64,000 bases of DNA. Origin: Phytopythium helicoides (lineage: Eukaryota > Oomycota > Peronosporomycetes > Pythiales > Pythiaceae). The position numbers were made by a program, and so were the translations under genes. Positions 44,746-56,400 of the stretch are shown here, one piece after another (within the stretch, counting starts at the first letter, position 1; each line of letters opens with the position of its first letter). The notes below the pieces were generated by a model. That model worked only from the letters and a program-made list of their open reading frames with translations. It was not told where the DNA came from and did no database searches. The stretch spans positions 558,001-622,000 of the forward strand of contig JANFNE010000001.1 of the NCBI GenBank assembly GCA_024867545.1, in the 5' to 3' direction.

Positions 44746-45746
44746 GACGCCTCAGCCTCTTGAGCGCGCAGCACTATCGGATTTTAGCTGGATCAGCCGC
44801 CAATTCCTCCTTCATGGCTGCCGTCCAACCATCACATGCCTTCGTCCAAGGCTGACCTCTCTCAGAATCGCGTCCGCAACGACATGCACGCGGCAATCAG
44901 AATCCACGCTTATGCATCGAGTGCATCGGTAAAGTACTCACGTCGAGCTATGGTGTAGCTGCAGGTATTGCGTCTTCGCTCCTGTTGTCCGGGCTTGCTC
45001 GTCGAGCTGCAAAATCCAAAATGGAAGTAGAGACCTAAACTTGAGCGGGAGGCCAAGGTATATCAGTAAGCATTGGACCAATCGTGAGAAGGAGAAGCCA
45101 TTTTTCTAGACGGAGAGCTTCAAGATGGGTACGCACTTCAACATGGAGATGGGACCGATGGACGTTCGACGGTTCTAATACAACAATCAATATATTAACG
45201 CGCCTGATTCACGTGGCTCATCGCGCCATTTTTGCACTCATGGCTACACAATGATTCAGTATTGAGCAGCATGGACACGTTGAGGGTGCAGAAATAGTCG
45301 CCATGAATACGCACCACTGATTCCCAAGCTACCACCCAGTCATCGATCACTTTGAGCGGCGAACTCACCACCACACCCGAGCCACTATGAGCTTCGTCAC
45401 TTGCGATCGCTACATCACGTGCTGCCAATCGTTATGAGCTACACGCTTGCGCTGGCAATTCACGCATGTCTAGGTCTACGTTGAAGTCGAAATGACATCA
45501 TCGAGCCATGAGTGTCACCTGTTCCTCCTCGGCAGCCATGCTGCCAATCGTTGTGAGCTCTACGATTGCATTGTGCTGTCGATTGACACGTGTCTAGTGT
45601 CATATTGAAGTCGAAATGGAGGCATCGAGTCAACGGCGTCATCTCTGGATCAACAACGAAGAGAGGAACTTACCATTCAAAAGATTAGCGTCGTAAGCGC
45701 CACTGGTGTAAGTTCACGCCTCTCACTCCCGAGAAACTCTCTCTCA
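44746..45746. other. Intergenic region between two divergent genes
   Basis: No gene is supported. It contains the tandem duplication described at 45420-45640 and probably both promoters. I see no clear initiator element. Confidence 0.5.
45420..45640. repeat. Imperfect tandem duplication of ~120 bp
   Basis: gctgccaatcgtt-tgagct begins at 45421 and again at 45540. Both copies go on with gtctag, ttgaagtcgaaatg and catcgag. Confidence 0.8.
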
Positions 45747-46733
45747 ATGCCTTCACCGACGGTTCGTCAGCACAAAAAGCGATGCATTCAGCTTCTGATC
45801 GCACCAAATGGCGGCTTGATGGAGTCTTGTGCGCCAAGCAAGAAAAGCACAAGGTATCGAGCTGCAGTTTCTCGCCGCTATCGGCAGACCGATCTTACGT
45901 GGTGGTATGGTCCAAGCGAGCTCCATGCGCCAGAATATACAGACAATTGCAATAGCTCGTCAACGGCACCCAAAGTTGACTTGCCGAATTTGACCGACAG
46001 CGACTCTACTTCCACGCAAACCAGCGGTTTGAAGGCAGAGTCGACGCCGCATCGTCGAGTTGGGTCACTAATCGAGGCAATGCTAATCGAGCGTTGGCCA
46101 AGCAACGTCACATTCTTGCAGCGGGTTGTCTTTGATATCTCTCGACCCTTTCCAGTCACAGAAGAGAGTATTGGAGATACAGAATTGTGTGGTTGTCAAC
46201 TTGGACAGTGTTCGTTGGATGCATCACGACCATGCATCAACATATCGACGTGCAATGTCTGCGATACATGGAATTGCTCGGCAGGCATTGGGTGTGGAAA
46301 TGGATTTGAGCAATCGTATCAGCTTCTTCTAGTCAAAACATCAATTGGATATGGCGTTGCCACCGAATGCTTTATTCCAGCTGGCGACTTTGTCGTTGAG
46401 TACACCGGTGAGATGCTTTACGGAAGTGATGCCAACGCCCGCAACGATAGGCGCTACCAAGTCGAGCTACCAGCTTCAGCAGGACCACCCGACCAACGAC
46501 TTTACATTGATGCATTGCATTCTGGTAAAGCCAGCAGATTTATCAACCACTCTTGTGATCCGAACTGCGAGGTGTATGCGTGGAGTTGGGCGAACACCAT
46601 CCGTCTTGGCATTTTTGCCAAACGAGATATCGAGCCGCATACGGAGCTGTGTTTTACATATACGAAAGGCAGCCTCGACCTTTTCAAATGTCAATGCGGA
46701 AGTAGAAAGTGTGTAACACGTGAACATAAGTGA
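45747..46733 (+). CDS. SET-domain protein lysine methyltransferase
   Basis: An intact 328-residue frame from ATG 45747 to TGA 46731-46733, predicted to transfer methyl from S-adenosylmethionine to lysine, probably on a histone. Residues 1-130 are Ser/Thr-rich and unlike known domains. Residues 148-183 are an AWS/pre-SET-like Cys cluster (C148, C150, C155, C163, C169, C172, C177, C183). The SET domain spans about 192-307 with GYG (201-203), FVVEYTGEM, FINHSCDPN (265-273) and the Tyr of CFTYTKG (Y305). A post-SET zinc site follows (C315, C317, C322). The order AWS-SET-post-SET resembles the SET2/ASH1/NSD group, so H3K36-type activity is possible but not proven. It is short for that group. The surroundings are transposons, yet it has no breaks. 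Confidence 0.9.
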   Translation: MPSPTVRQHKKRCIQLLIAPNGGLMESCAPSKKSTRYRAAVSRRYRQTDLTWWYGPSELHAPEYTDNCNSSSTAPKVDLPNLTDSDSTSTQTSGLKAESTPHRRVGSLIEAMLIERWPSNVTFLQRVVFDISRPFPVTEESIGDTELCGCQLGQCSLDASRPCINISTCNVCDTWNCSAGIGCGNGFEQSYQLLLVKTSIGYGVATECFIPAGDFVVEYTGEMLYGSDANARNDRRYQVELPASAGPPDQRLYIDALHSGKASRFINHSCDPNCEVYAWSWANTIRLGIFAKRDIEPHTELCFTYTKGSLDLFKCQCGSRKCVTREHK

Positions 46734-46901
46734 GCGCAAAGCAAAACAAATCAAGTCAAATTCACTTTCAGCATGCATGCATCAATATCCTAAGCTGATT
46801 CTCCACTTTCACTCGTTGGCTCACTCACTTTCGTCGGAGATCACGTGGGCTCCGTTGGACCCCTGGCGTTGCCGCACGAAGCGCCGACGAGCAGCCACGC
46901 G

Positions 46902-47339
46902 TCACTGCTGGACTTCGTTATCTATCTGCAAGCGCGCTGGACTAGGGCCACCAGCAGCGCACGGCAGAACTGAAAACTCCAAAGGTGATCGCGAAAATGG
47001 CCGGAGTATTTGCACAGTCTGGAAAACTTGGCTTGGTCTGAGGACAACAGTGTGGTCGATAATTGTGCCATGATCCCTCGCCAGCACTAGGTCGTTGCTG
47101 TCCAGTAGCCACCAATGCAGCACTCCTCACAAATCATCTACTTCTTCACGACGAGCGAGGTTGTAGATGACCGTCAGCATGTAGACGTGGCCGGGTTGGA
47201 ACCTCATGACCATGTCGTAATCATCAAACTGAAGATGGGCCACAAACGGCTCTGCGTCGTCTCGGACCGGCCCAAAGTCAAGCCGAGCACTGGTAAGGGC
47301 GGCAGAGATCGCTTCAATCTCGAGCGCTTCGTGCTGCAT
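46902..47339 (-). pseudogene. Unrecognised small ORF with one stop
   Basis: One minus-strand frame of about 146 codons is interrupted by a single TGA (47127-47129). It reads EALEIEAISAALTSARLDFG, FQPGHVYMLTVIYNLARREE, then LHWWLLDSNDLVLARDHGT and TVVLRPSQVFQTVQILRPFS. The composition looks protein-like but I recognise no family. Confidence 0.25.
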
Positions 47340-47464
47340 CTCGCTAGCTTGAGCGTGAACTTTGATGTGCGTGTTAGCTGATCTTGGCAGTTCTTTTTGG
47401 ACACACGACCAATTGGTGCTGTCGACGTTCTTGCTCTAGCTCGCCCTAACGGTATCCTTGCCAC

Positions 47465-48141
47465 CAGTGAAGACGGAGCTCTTCCAAGCTAGCACCTCGA
47501 TCTTGGTAGCTCCTACAGTCCATATTCAGACAGCATAAGCTGACGTAGGCGAGGTAGGACACCACCTGAACTGACAGGCATTGCACGAAACTGATGCATT
47601 CGATCGTGGCCACTGGCCAAAGAGCAATGATTTGCGGTGAGACGGATGCTAAACTTTCGAGTGTCATAACAAGAAAGCTCTCACCTGCAAAAATAGTCCG
47701 ACGCCTGAACGGGTATTGAGCGCTGGTGGAGAAGCCGACGGCTATCGATTGAGCCATTAGCACCTTAGTCGTAGAGCCGCATTCACAGCCAATTATCGCG
47801 ATCGCCCTAGATGTACACCACTGAATCGTCGTGCAACAAGTAGCGCACTCTACTGGAAGCGCCTAGCCGCTGCCAATATGGGGCCGTACCAGTGCGCGCG
47901 ACCGCAGAGGCTGGACTCGGTCTTTTTGCGACTTCCATGGCCAGAAGCACCAGCAACAGCACGCGAGCGCCCGCGCCAGGGTGCGCGGCATCTACATCTG
48001 CGTGGACGACTGGAAAGACACGCGACTGCGGGGCGCGGAGTGTGGGATTGCCACCCGCCTACTTGTCCGCGTCCATGGTGGCGACGGCGTGATCGTTTTT
48101 TTCGTTGTTGATACAAACGCCAAGTTGGAGCTCGGATCTCT
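47465..48141. other. Region without recognisable genes
   Basis: Short overlapping frames only. The part at 47880-48110 is GC-rich with frames open on both strands but no domain features. Confidence 0.5.
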
Positions 48142-50296
48142 GTCCACTTTTTCCACGTATTCCATAAATTATCCCCATTTCCACATCTAAGCCTTTCTCG
48201 TGGTTGACAATCGTTTTATACGAATTGGTGTTTTATACCGTTTAAAACTCATCCATACACACACAGCATATTATGGTGTGTGTCACACAAGCCAAATTGT
48301 CTCGAACATTTCATGTTTTAAACAGTTCGGTCCTATTTGCCCTGGAGAAAACGGGCTTCTTAATTTTGAAATCCTAGACATATTTGCGAAGTATATTCTA
48401 AATGTTTCCAGAATAATTTTTAAACTGTTTAGAAAGGTTTTCGTAGCATCTGTGTGGTTGAAGTCACATATTGACAGATCGAATTCATTATAGGCACTCT
48501 TATTCAAAATTGAATCCAAAAGTACACTGATTTGTTCACGAAATGCACCTACTTTGGCCAGCACAGAGTCATGTGGCCACTCTTCCATTTTCTATGGGTA
48601 TATTTTCTCTGAGATTATAGTTTCTGGAAGATATTTAATCGGACAAACCGTATACTTAAACGAACGCAGATAGCACCAGTGGCCAATCACATTGCACGTG
48701 TATACCTTATCGCTGACCTCCAACATTCCAAAACCCGACGCTAAACTTGAACGAGATGGTGGGAGTGGGATCCATACCAATACAAACAGCAAGATGTCAG
48801 ATTTTGATTGACCAAAGCGGAAGGTCTTTCCTTAAGTTTAGGTCGATGCCCCCGCAACCTTATCGCGGTCCTCTCATCCCTTATATTCGTGGTCCACACC
48901 CCACGGACATAGGGTTTCTAACACCCGTAATTAAGAGAGTGGTCCCCTTCAGAATACAAATGTCAAGTGTTTTTTTTTTTCGATATAGCCACGTTCCGGC
49001 CCACTCCATAGTTTGGTCAAGATGTTCAAGGTCTGCAGAAGCGTGTTTCTGTTCCTTACTTTATTCAAGATCTTTTTCTACCTCTGAAACTTATAAAAAA
49101 CACTTTGCTCTGGATTGCAAAAACTGCTAGCTCTCAGCGTTTTTCGCTGAGAGAACTTGAATTTTATGTTATACTTGAACTATAGGACAGGTTTAACACC
49201 TATATAGTAGTGTACTTGTACTAGTACCGGATACAATGCCGTGCGTGGCCCGGGAAGCTCCCGTTCAGAACCATAAGCAGTCAACTGACGAGTTCTCTCA
49301 GCGAAAAACGCTGAGAGCTAGCAGGTTTGGTCAGTCCAGGGGAAGTGGTTTTTTACAAGTTTCAGAGGTAGAAAAAGGATTTGATTAAAGTATTGAACAG
49401 AAACACGCACGTGAATAGCAGGAGATCTCGAGTAAAGTATGTAATGGGCCGGAACGCGGCTTTTGCAGCAGAAAAGACTTGAAAATTGTAGGAAGAAACG
49501 AACCACTCTTTATTTACGGGTGATCAAAACGCCGTGTCCGTGGCGTGTGGTCCACAAATATAAGCGATGGGAAGTTTACGTTTAAGTAGCATGTACATCT
49601 CCCTAAACTTAACGAGAGGCATTCTAGTTCCGGCACCCGAAAGCGTTGACTTGTCATTTCTATGTGGGTCAGTCCCACTCAACTTGGTTTGTTAAAGAGC
49701 TGAGTCGCCTTTTGGAATAGTGAACGTGAACGGGAGATCTCGTAAAAGTATACAAATGTTCTCTGATTGGTCACTGCAAACTCGGACGTTTGCAATTAAG
49801 TAACTATTTTGGTCAAATAAGTAGCAGTGTCCACTGTCCACAAACCAGCAGTATAAGAGTTATTATAGATGCAAAACACGAAGTGTGGTCACGTGACTAT
49901 GTGTTGGTCAAAAGTAGAGCATGGACAGCTTCCATAATGACTTAAAAGGAACTTATAAATCGGTGAAACGACAAGAGTGGACTTCAGAAGCATAAACAAG
50001 GACAAACCCTTTCTAAACCGTTATAAAATTATTTAGAATATACTTCGCAAATGGGTCTAGGATTCCCCAATTAAGCGCCTCAAAATTTCCAGGGTAAAAG
50101 AAAAAAAACGTTTTAAACATGTCCTGTTTTCAAACATGGGTACAGATGTGGTCCACCCTCTAATAATAATGCTTTGTATGGACCTGTTTAAAAACTGAAT
50201 ATTATGCAAATTGTATAAAACTATTGCTCGTACTGGTCGAATAACTTATTTATGGAAATCTGCAATAGTTTATGGAAGTTAGGGAAAAATGGGCAC
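48142..50296. mobile_element. Giant foldback (inverted-repeat) element
   Basis: The left arm (48142 to ~49158) and the reverse complement of the right arm (~49291-50296) align over about 1 kb. I checked these blocks by eye: the outer ends (gtccactttttcc against gtgcccatttttcc), tatttgcgaagtatattcta against catttgcgaagtatattcta, ccagcacagagtcatgtggc against ccaacacatagtcacgtgac, accacggacat-type words, and ttttctacctctgaaactt at the inner ends. Each arm ends inside with the hairpin CTCTCAGCG-TTTTT-CGCTGAGAG (49131-49154 and 49295-49318). The loop is about 132 bp. The arms are AT-rich and have no conserved ORF. The element encodes no transposase, so it would be non-autonomous. Termini are approximate and I found no target-site duplication. 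Confidence 0.85.
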
Positions 50297-50349
50297 GGTG
50301 AGAGCGGCTAATCAGGTGGCAGCAACGCTCAAGCAGGGCGTATGCGCTC

Positions 50350-50405
50350 ATTGCAGGCATAGTCGCTGAGAGAAATTCATGCGCTTGAGCGAAGCGAGCG
50401 CCACA
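50350..50405 (+). repeat. Second copy of the Helitron 3'-end-like hairpin
   Basis: Shares AGTCGCTGAGAGA, TGCGCTTGAGCGAAGCGAG and CGCCACAGT with the region just behind the Helitron (36635-36690, opposite strand). It lies about 55 bp beyond the foldback end. Confidence 0.5.
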
Positions 50406-51010
50406 GTCAACGTCAGCACCTCAGTTGTGATGTGGACCTCATCAGGGCAACTTGCTCCATGAGTGTTGGTGGCTGACCGAAGATTCCAGAACCGCTGAAG
50501 TGCAATCTCCGAGGTTAGTTCTAGAACACTGAGTTCGTAGAGCATGTAGATAGCAACAGTACTTTCCATTTTTCACCGTGAGAAACAAGTGATCGCCCGA
50601 AGTAGTTAAATCAACTACGTTTGAAGCGATGAACTCCTAGCTGAGGTGACCAACGTGCCGGCGGTCGATTTCGATGACCTGCGAGGGATCGTGCTGCTGG
50701 CCTCATGCATCGCCGAGGTAGGTGGCATCCTCACCTGCGGTAACCCGTCGAGCTTGTGGTTGGCGTCGTCTGACGCCGTGCCGTGACAAATCATGGTCCT
50801 GATCCGGTATGACAGGACGACCAAGTCGTGGACCACGAAGCTGACTTCGTTGAGCGCGAGCCTGCCGCCGCACTCGACTTCGGCCACGGGTAATGGTCTG
50901 GGTACCCGACTTATTGATCCTGGGCAAAACCTTGCACAACACGGTCCCCGTACAATACATAAAAAGCTACCTGTACCACGTTTTCCCTGCGAAAGCACCG
51001 GTGTCGTCCG

Positions 51011-51918
51011 ACTCAGTTAGCGGTTCTGTCTTTGACGAGTGGTGATGGCTGGTCGACGAGCGGCTCGGTGGTGATCTCGACGCTCGGTGGTGCGAGCAGC
51101 AGCAGTAGCAGCAGCGGCGGTAACGTGACTGTGACGAGATGCGACTCTGGCGCCTCGAGCGGGTCCGTGCGCATTAGTAGCGGATCGTCAGCGTCGTTTG
51201 CCAGCAAGATCGATATCGCGGACGGATCTTCCCTGAACGGCAGCGTGAGTATATTGAACGGTGCGGGCAAGTCGACGAGAAGCGGCGCCGTTAGCGTGGG
51301 TGCAAGTGCTGCGACGGATGCCGTGGAGAGCGGAGTCGTGCGATCTCGTCGGGTGCGTCCACGACTGCTTCTGGTGGTGTGATTAGCGTGTCTGGCGGCT
51401 CTGGCGGTCTGTCTGGAGGAAACGTGATTTTCTCTGGCGGCGCGAGCTCTGCGTTTGTCAGCACTGGCGGGTCTTTGTCGGTGTCTGGCGGCGCTGGATC
51501 GGTCGGCGGCTACGTGAGTGTGTCGGGCGGAACAAACTCTTCGACTGCCGGCGCCTCGGTGCGAGTGTCGAGTGACGCGAGCTCGACGACAAGCGGCGGT
51601 GTGTTCGTGTCAAGCGCGACTGGCGCGAGCTCCAGTGCGTTGATGCTGTTGAGTGGGTCAGTGAGAAGCGTCTCTGCCAGTGACATTGTTGTGTCGGTGG
51701 GTTCGTCCATTGCGGACGGTGGTCGCGTGGCTGTGTCTGGTGGATCGAGCTCGACGGGCGCTGCCGGAGAAGTCTTGATCTATTGCGGCGCGAGCTCAGC
51801 GAGCACGACGTCGACGAGCTCAGTGATCAGTGGCGTGATACTCGAAGGTCATTCTATTGCTGGGTACCATGAGGTCAACGTGCTCTCAGTGTCGGGCGGC
51901 AGCTTGGAGGAAGCATGA
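51011..51918 (+). pseudogene. Ser/Gly-rich repeat protein remnant, copy B
   Basis: Two overlapping frames together encode about 300 residues of Ser/Gly/Val repeats. The first (to 51379) has LTSGDGWSTSGSVVIS and KIDIADGSSLNGSVSILNG. The second (51379-51918) has a run of ~15-20-residue units such as GGSLSVSGGAGSVGGYVSVS and ends in HSIAGYHEVNVLSVSGGSLE. The regular GG-x-V-x-V-S pattern suggests a beta-solenoid. A shift near 51370 separates the frames, and there is no clear start codon or signal peptide. An oomycete surface or adhesin-like repeat protein is a guess from composition. Confidence 0.55.
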
Positions 51919-52780
51919 CGGCGTTGATTGAAGTTAGCAGAATGACCACCTGTGAATTGTCAACTGTGGCGGCGTGTTGCGAAAGTGGCAGGAGCAGCGA
52001 CGGCATGACTAGACAGAAGAAGCAGTGGAGCGTCCGGGAACGAGTGCATCCTGGGCAGCATCATAATAATCAGTAGTGCTGAGATTGCAAGCAGCAGCGG
52101 AGGTAGTGTGTGTGTGGCAGTCGAAAGTACCAACAGACCGATAGACCGTCTATCTGTCCCAACTCGATCCGACATTGTGTGTATCGCGATCAATTTCGTT
52201 GACTGATCTCACACTTGTCGTACCCTTCACGCGAAGGTATTTGCAGCGATTCAAGTCGACGCATGTCATGCAGCACCACTACCGCATGCTCAGTATTGAG
52301 CACTTTTGAACGCTGAGAGATCTCAGGCCAGAGGCGCACAACGCGCGCCACTGTTGCGTCTAGTTGAAAAATGATGTGTGCATGTCGACTTCAATATACA
52401 GTAGATTGTTGTTACATGAATGTAGTACGAATGTTGTTCTCGTCCGACTGGAGCAACATTCACCCTTTCACATCAGATACCTACAGGTTATAGTTTGTTA
52501 CGCCTGTTTACTGGTAGTAGTATTTAGTAGTGCTACGCGAAGGCTGGGATAGCATGTTCGGTATTAAAGTGGCATCAGGTTATCCTTATAGACTTTCTTG
52601 GCTTTCTCCGAAGCGATTCAATATCGGTATACCGCTATCCCAAACCGGGACCTGCTACACTACCACGCAATTAACCCGATTGGACTGGCCACGCCTAATG
52701 GCTCCTGCTATCCCAGAATTATTATAATGTAGTACCGTTTTATGCGTTTTAGACGATTTTTGATTACCCCCCCCTTAAAA

Positions 52781-52802
52781 CTCTGAATATAAATATTCAG
52801 AG
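52781..52802. repeat. Palindrome, partner of the one at 11157
   Basis: Reads ctctgaatataaatattcag followed by ag, the reverse complement of 11157-11178. Confidence 0.85.
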
Positions 52803-52907
52803 AACATCCACCGTCACGTGGACACCCACGCTATCACCGATACCACGCTCGACGACCCGACTCCGATCCGTGGGTAACCACGAGCACACAACCCCACTGC
52901 TGCGGCA

Positions 52908-53405
52908 TTGAATCCAATACTGCCTCCGCGGCGTCCCAGGCGCCGCCACAGGCGCCTGAGACCGACCACGCCGCTCGACGAGGAACTTGAGACGCCATGG
53001 ATGTCACAGCCGCTGCCGCTGTCGAGGCTTCCACCTGCTGCCGACATGTGGCCTCGGCTACTAGATGCGGTGTTCGTACTGTACGCAACTATTACAACGT
53101 TGGTTGGGCTTCTAGTCACAAGGATACACACGAAGCCGCCAAGGATGCGCACGTCGCCGGGCGTGCGACTGCTGCTTGCTCTCACCAATTTCGTCCTCGC
53201 CATGCCTTTCTCCGCCATTTCCATGCCTTATATCGTCCGCGAAAGCGGACCCCATCTCGCTAGGACATTGTCCGAGCAGTGGCCGACCCATCGCCTGCAT
53301 CATGCACGACGGCCACTCACTCCAACTATCAAGGATCTTGACTATCATCATTGCAAGCACTTCAATGCTCGGCAACGACCACGTTCGAATGTCAGTGTTA
53401 TTTGA
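52908..53405 (+). pseudogene. Duplicated 3'-flank ORF remnant with one membrane segment
   Basis: A frame with LDAVFVLYATITTLVGLLVT (a likely membrane segment) followed by VRLLLALTNFVLAMPFSAIS. The same DNA, in decayed form, is in the 3' flank of transporter 1 (13870-14180, with TTLVGL still readable), so it was copied along with the transporter. I do not recognise the source gene. It may be non-coding 3' sequence that happens to be open. Confidence 0.3.
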
Positions 53406-53492
53406 GGCCAAAAAAGCACTAGACCAAGACACGAACTGTGAAGAAATATGCAGATTGATGCAAGTATTCTAAGACCCCACAAGAAGCTACAA

Positions 53493-56400
53493 TCACTTCT
53501 TCTGGTGGTTGACGAAGCGCAGCGCGAGCAGCCCGAGCACGCGGAAGAGCACGATGAAGGCCACGGTGATACCCAAGTTCTGTGCGATCTCGTCGTGCTT
53601 CATGCCGAACACGTCCTCCGTGTAGAACTTGACCGTGACATTGCCCACCGACACGGGTGCTCCCTCCAGCGGCTGACAGCCAAGCTCCGACCCGACGTTC
53701 TCGAACACTCCCGTGGCCTCGTTGAACACCGGCGTGGTCGAACAGTCGGCGAATGCCAGCGCGCCAGCCACTGCGAGCGAGTACCGCATGGGGTTGGCGT
53801 AGTAGAGCCACTTGTATCCGGACGGGAGGGCCGAGTACGGCGGCGAGAAACCCGTGTAGATGTACAGGATGTTGTTGAGCAGCAGACCCATGACGATGGC
53901 GACCTCCTCGCTCGGCATGAGGAAGGCCCACATCTGACCCAGGTATGCCTGCTGCAGTATGAAGAGCACGTAGTTGAGCCAGAAGAGCACACCGTTGCCG
54001 AAACCCGAGAACCCAACCATGTTGAAGAACACGACCGTGAACAGCAGCAGGCCCACGAGTGTGTACGGGATCTCTGCGATGGTCGAGCCCACGAAGTACC
54101 AGACGGCACTGTAGGTCTGTGACGCTCGCTCGCGGTAGTAAGCAGCACGATCGCGCGAGACGAGTGGGATAACGCCATTGAGCGTCACGAATCCATTGAA
54201 GAGCACCGTCATGAAAAGCATACCGATTCCAGAATTGAGTCCCTGGTAAGTAGAATACGTGGCATCGACGAAGATGATGCCGAAGAGGAGTGCGAGGACG
54301 ACTGAGAGAGCAGCGCCTGTGATCGTGTACGACGGCGTGCGCCAGTACATGCGCATGAACCGACCAACAACAAGACGGAACTGCGTCGCAGAGTCCGCCG
54401 CACGCTTCTGAGTGAACTCCAACTGCTGAGAGTTTGGAGACGGTCGCGTAATACCATCACCATTCACAAGGGTCTCGTCAAGAGCTTGCTTCTCGGGACT
54501 GGCGTTGAAGTATTCCACGAAGTAGTCCGACTCCAATGCCTCAGCACCACTAGTCGCCACAGGTGCGGCACCAGCACCACCGACGCCAGCTCCAATGCAC
54601 TCGAGCATCCAGTTCGCAGGGTTCGCACCGGGACGCAGAGGCGACGTGCCAGGCATCGCCTCGAAGTACTGCACCAACTTCTTGCTGTCGTCGCCACCCA
54701 GGTCGCCGAAGAACACCATCTGACCACCACGCCTCAGCAACAACAGATTGTCGAACAACGCAAACACCTCCGATGACGGCTGATGGATCGTGCATACGAC
54801 CGTGCGACCCGTGTTGGCCACCTTGCGCACACCGTCCATGACGATCTTGGCCGAGCGAGCGTCCAGACCACTCGTCGGCTCGTCCAAGAAGAGCACACTC
54901 GGCTGCGCAGACAATTCGACGGCGATCGACAGGCGCTTCATCTGCTCGACGGATGACCCGCGGACGATCTTGTCGGCGATGCTCGTGAGGTCCAACAGGT
55001 CCAGCACCTCGTTGACCGTCTCGTACTTGGCGCTCGCAGGCACGCTGCTGTCCTGGCGCAGAAACGCGCTGAACACGAGCGCCTCACGGATCGTCGTCGA
55101 CTCCGAGTGCACATCCATCTGCTCACAGTATCCGGTGGCTCGGCGGATGGCGAGGTCGCTGGCCTCGTATCCGTTGAGGAAGATCTTGCCTTGGATCTGT
55201 CCGCCGGTCTTGCGGCCAGCAATGACGTCCATGAGCGTGGTCTTGCCGGCACCAGTGGATCCCATGAGCGCAGTGAGCGTGCCTGGGAGCGCGTATCCAC
55301 TGACTCCCTTGAGTAGGTCGATGGTCTCCTTCGGGTTCGATGGCAGCGGGACGGTGTACCATAGGTCTTGGAATGCGAGTGTGACGGGGACCACGCTAGT
55401 TGAGCGCGGCACATCGATGACATTGACGGCTGTTGAGAGAGCCACGGCGGTGGCCGTGGGGATGATAGCCGAACCCGAGTCGGTCGAGCTGTTGCGTGGC
55501 GTCTCGAGCATCGCGTAGCTGTCGGGTTTGTTGTTGTTCGGGGTGACATTGGCAGACACGTCCGAGATGTCGTTCGTCGGTGTCACCACTCCCTCGGGAC
55601 TCTCGTAGCGGCAATATTCCAGCGCGAGCACGGACAGTGCCATGAAGAGGACGAGCGCCGCGACCAAGTAGACAATTCCCAAGGCGATCCAGCTCTTGTC
55701 AGACGGGATGTCGAAGATGTCGAGGTAGTAGACGCCTGCTGTGCTGCCGAACTGCTGACAGTAGTCGATTCCATCATACACGCAGACGTCGAATGTGTCG
55801 GATCGGTATTGAATGACTGCGATCGCGCGGAAGGCCCAGCTAATGGGACTGATCCAGTAAAACTCGATGAGGTAGTCTGGGATTTGACCCTTGAGTACGA
55901 TGAAGCCGGCAAACACAATGTAAAGAACCGTCGAGAGCGATGAAAGCGGGTTGGCGAGGTAGATGTTTGGCGAGACCATGGCGACGAAGAAGAACCACAT
56001 TCCCATCATGAGGTTGCAAAGCACCAGCACGACGAGAAAGAGCACGAAAGACTGTACGGATGAATCGAACCCACACATCCAGTAGACGAGTGACCCAAAC
56101 ACGACAGACTCGACAACCGCCAGCGGGATCTGACTCATCGTCGTCGCAAACACATACGACGACGTCCGGTAGAAGTTTGCTCCGCGCTGCTTGTAGAACA
56201 CCTCTCGAGCAGACATGAAGGCAGGAACTTGGGACATCTGACTCAGCGAGATGAAGACCGCGGACGAGAACACAATGCCGAGTACGACCTGCACCTCGGT
56301 CGGATTGAACTGGTAGTAAGTACTCGAGTACAGCAAACCCATGACAATCGTCATGACAGCTCGACCCGTGATGAATGCCGAGTCGCGCCAAGCCAACATC

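Larger units (their letters stand above)
50640..52815 (+). repeat. Inverted duplicated block, copy B
   Basis: Counterpart of 11140-13030 in opposite orientation. The first part (50640-50780) has an open frame in this copy (NVPAVDFDDLRGIVLLASC, GGILTCGNPSSLWLASSD) that a one-base deletion breaks in copy A. No family is recognised for it. Confidence 0.8.

Noticed and set aside
48283..48588. 101-codon minus-strand frame in the foldback arm
   Set aside because: The homologous stretch in the other arm does not keep the frame, so coding is unlikely.
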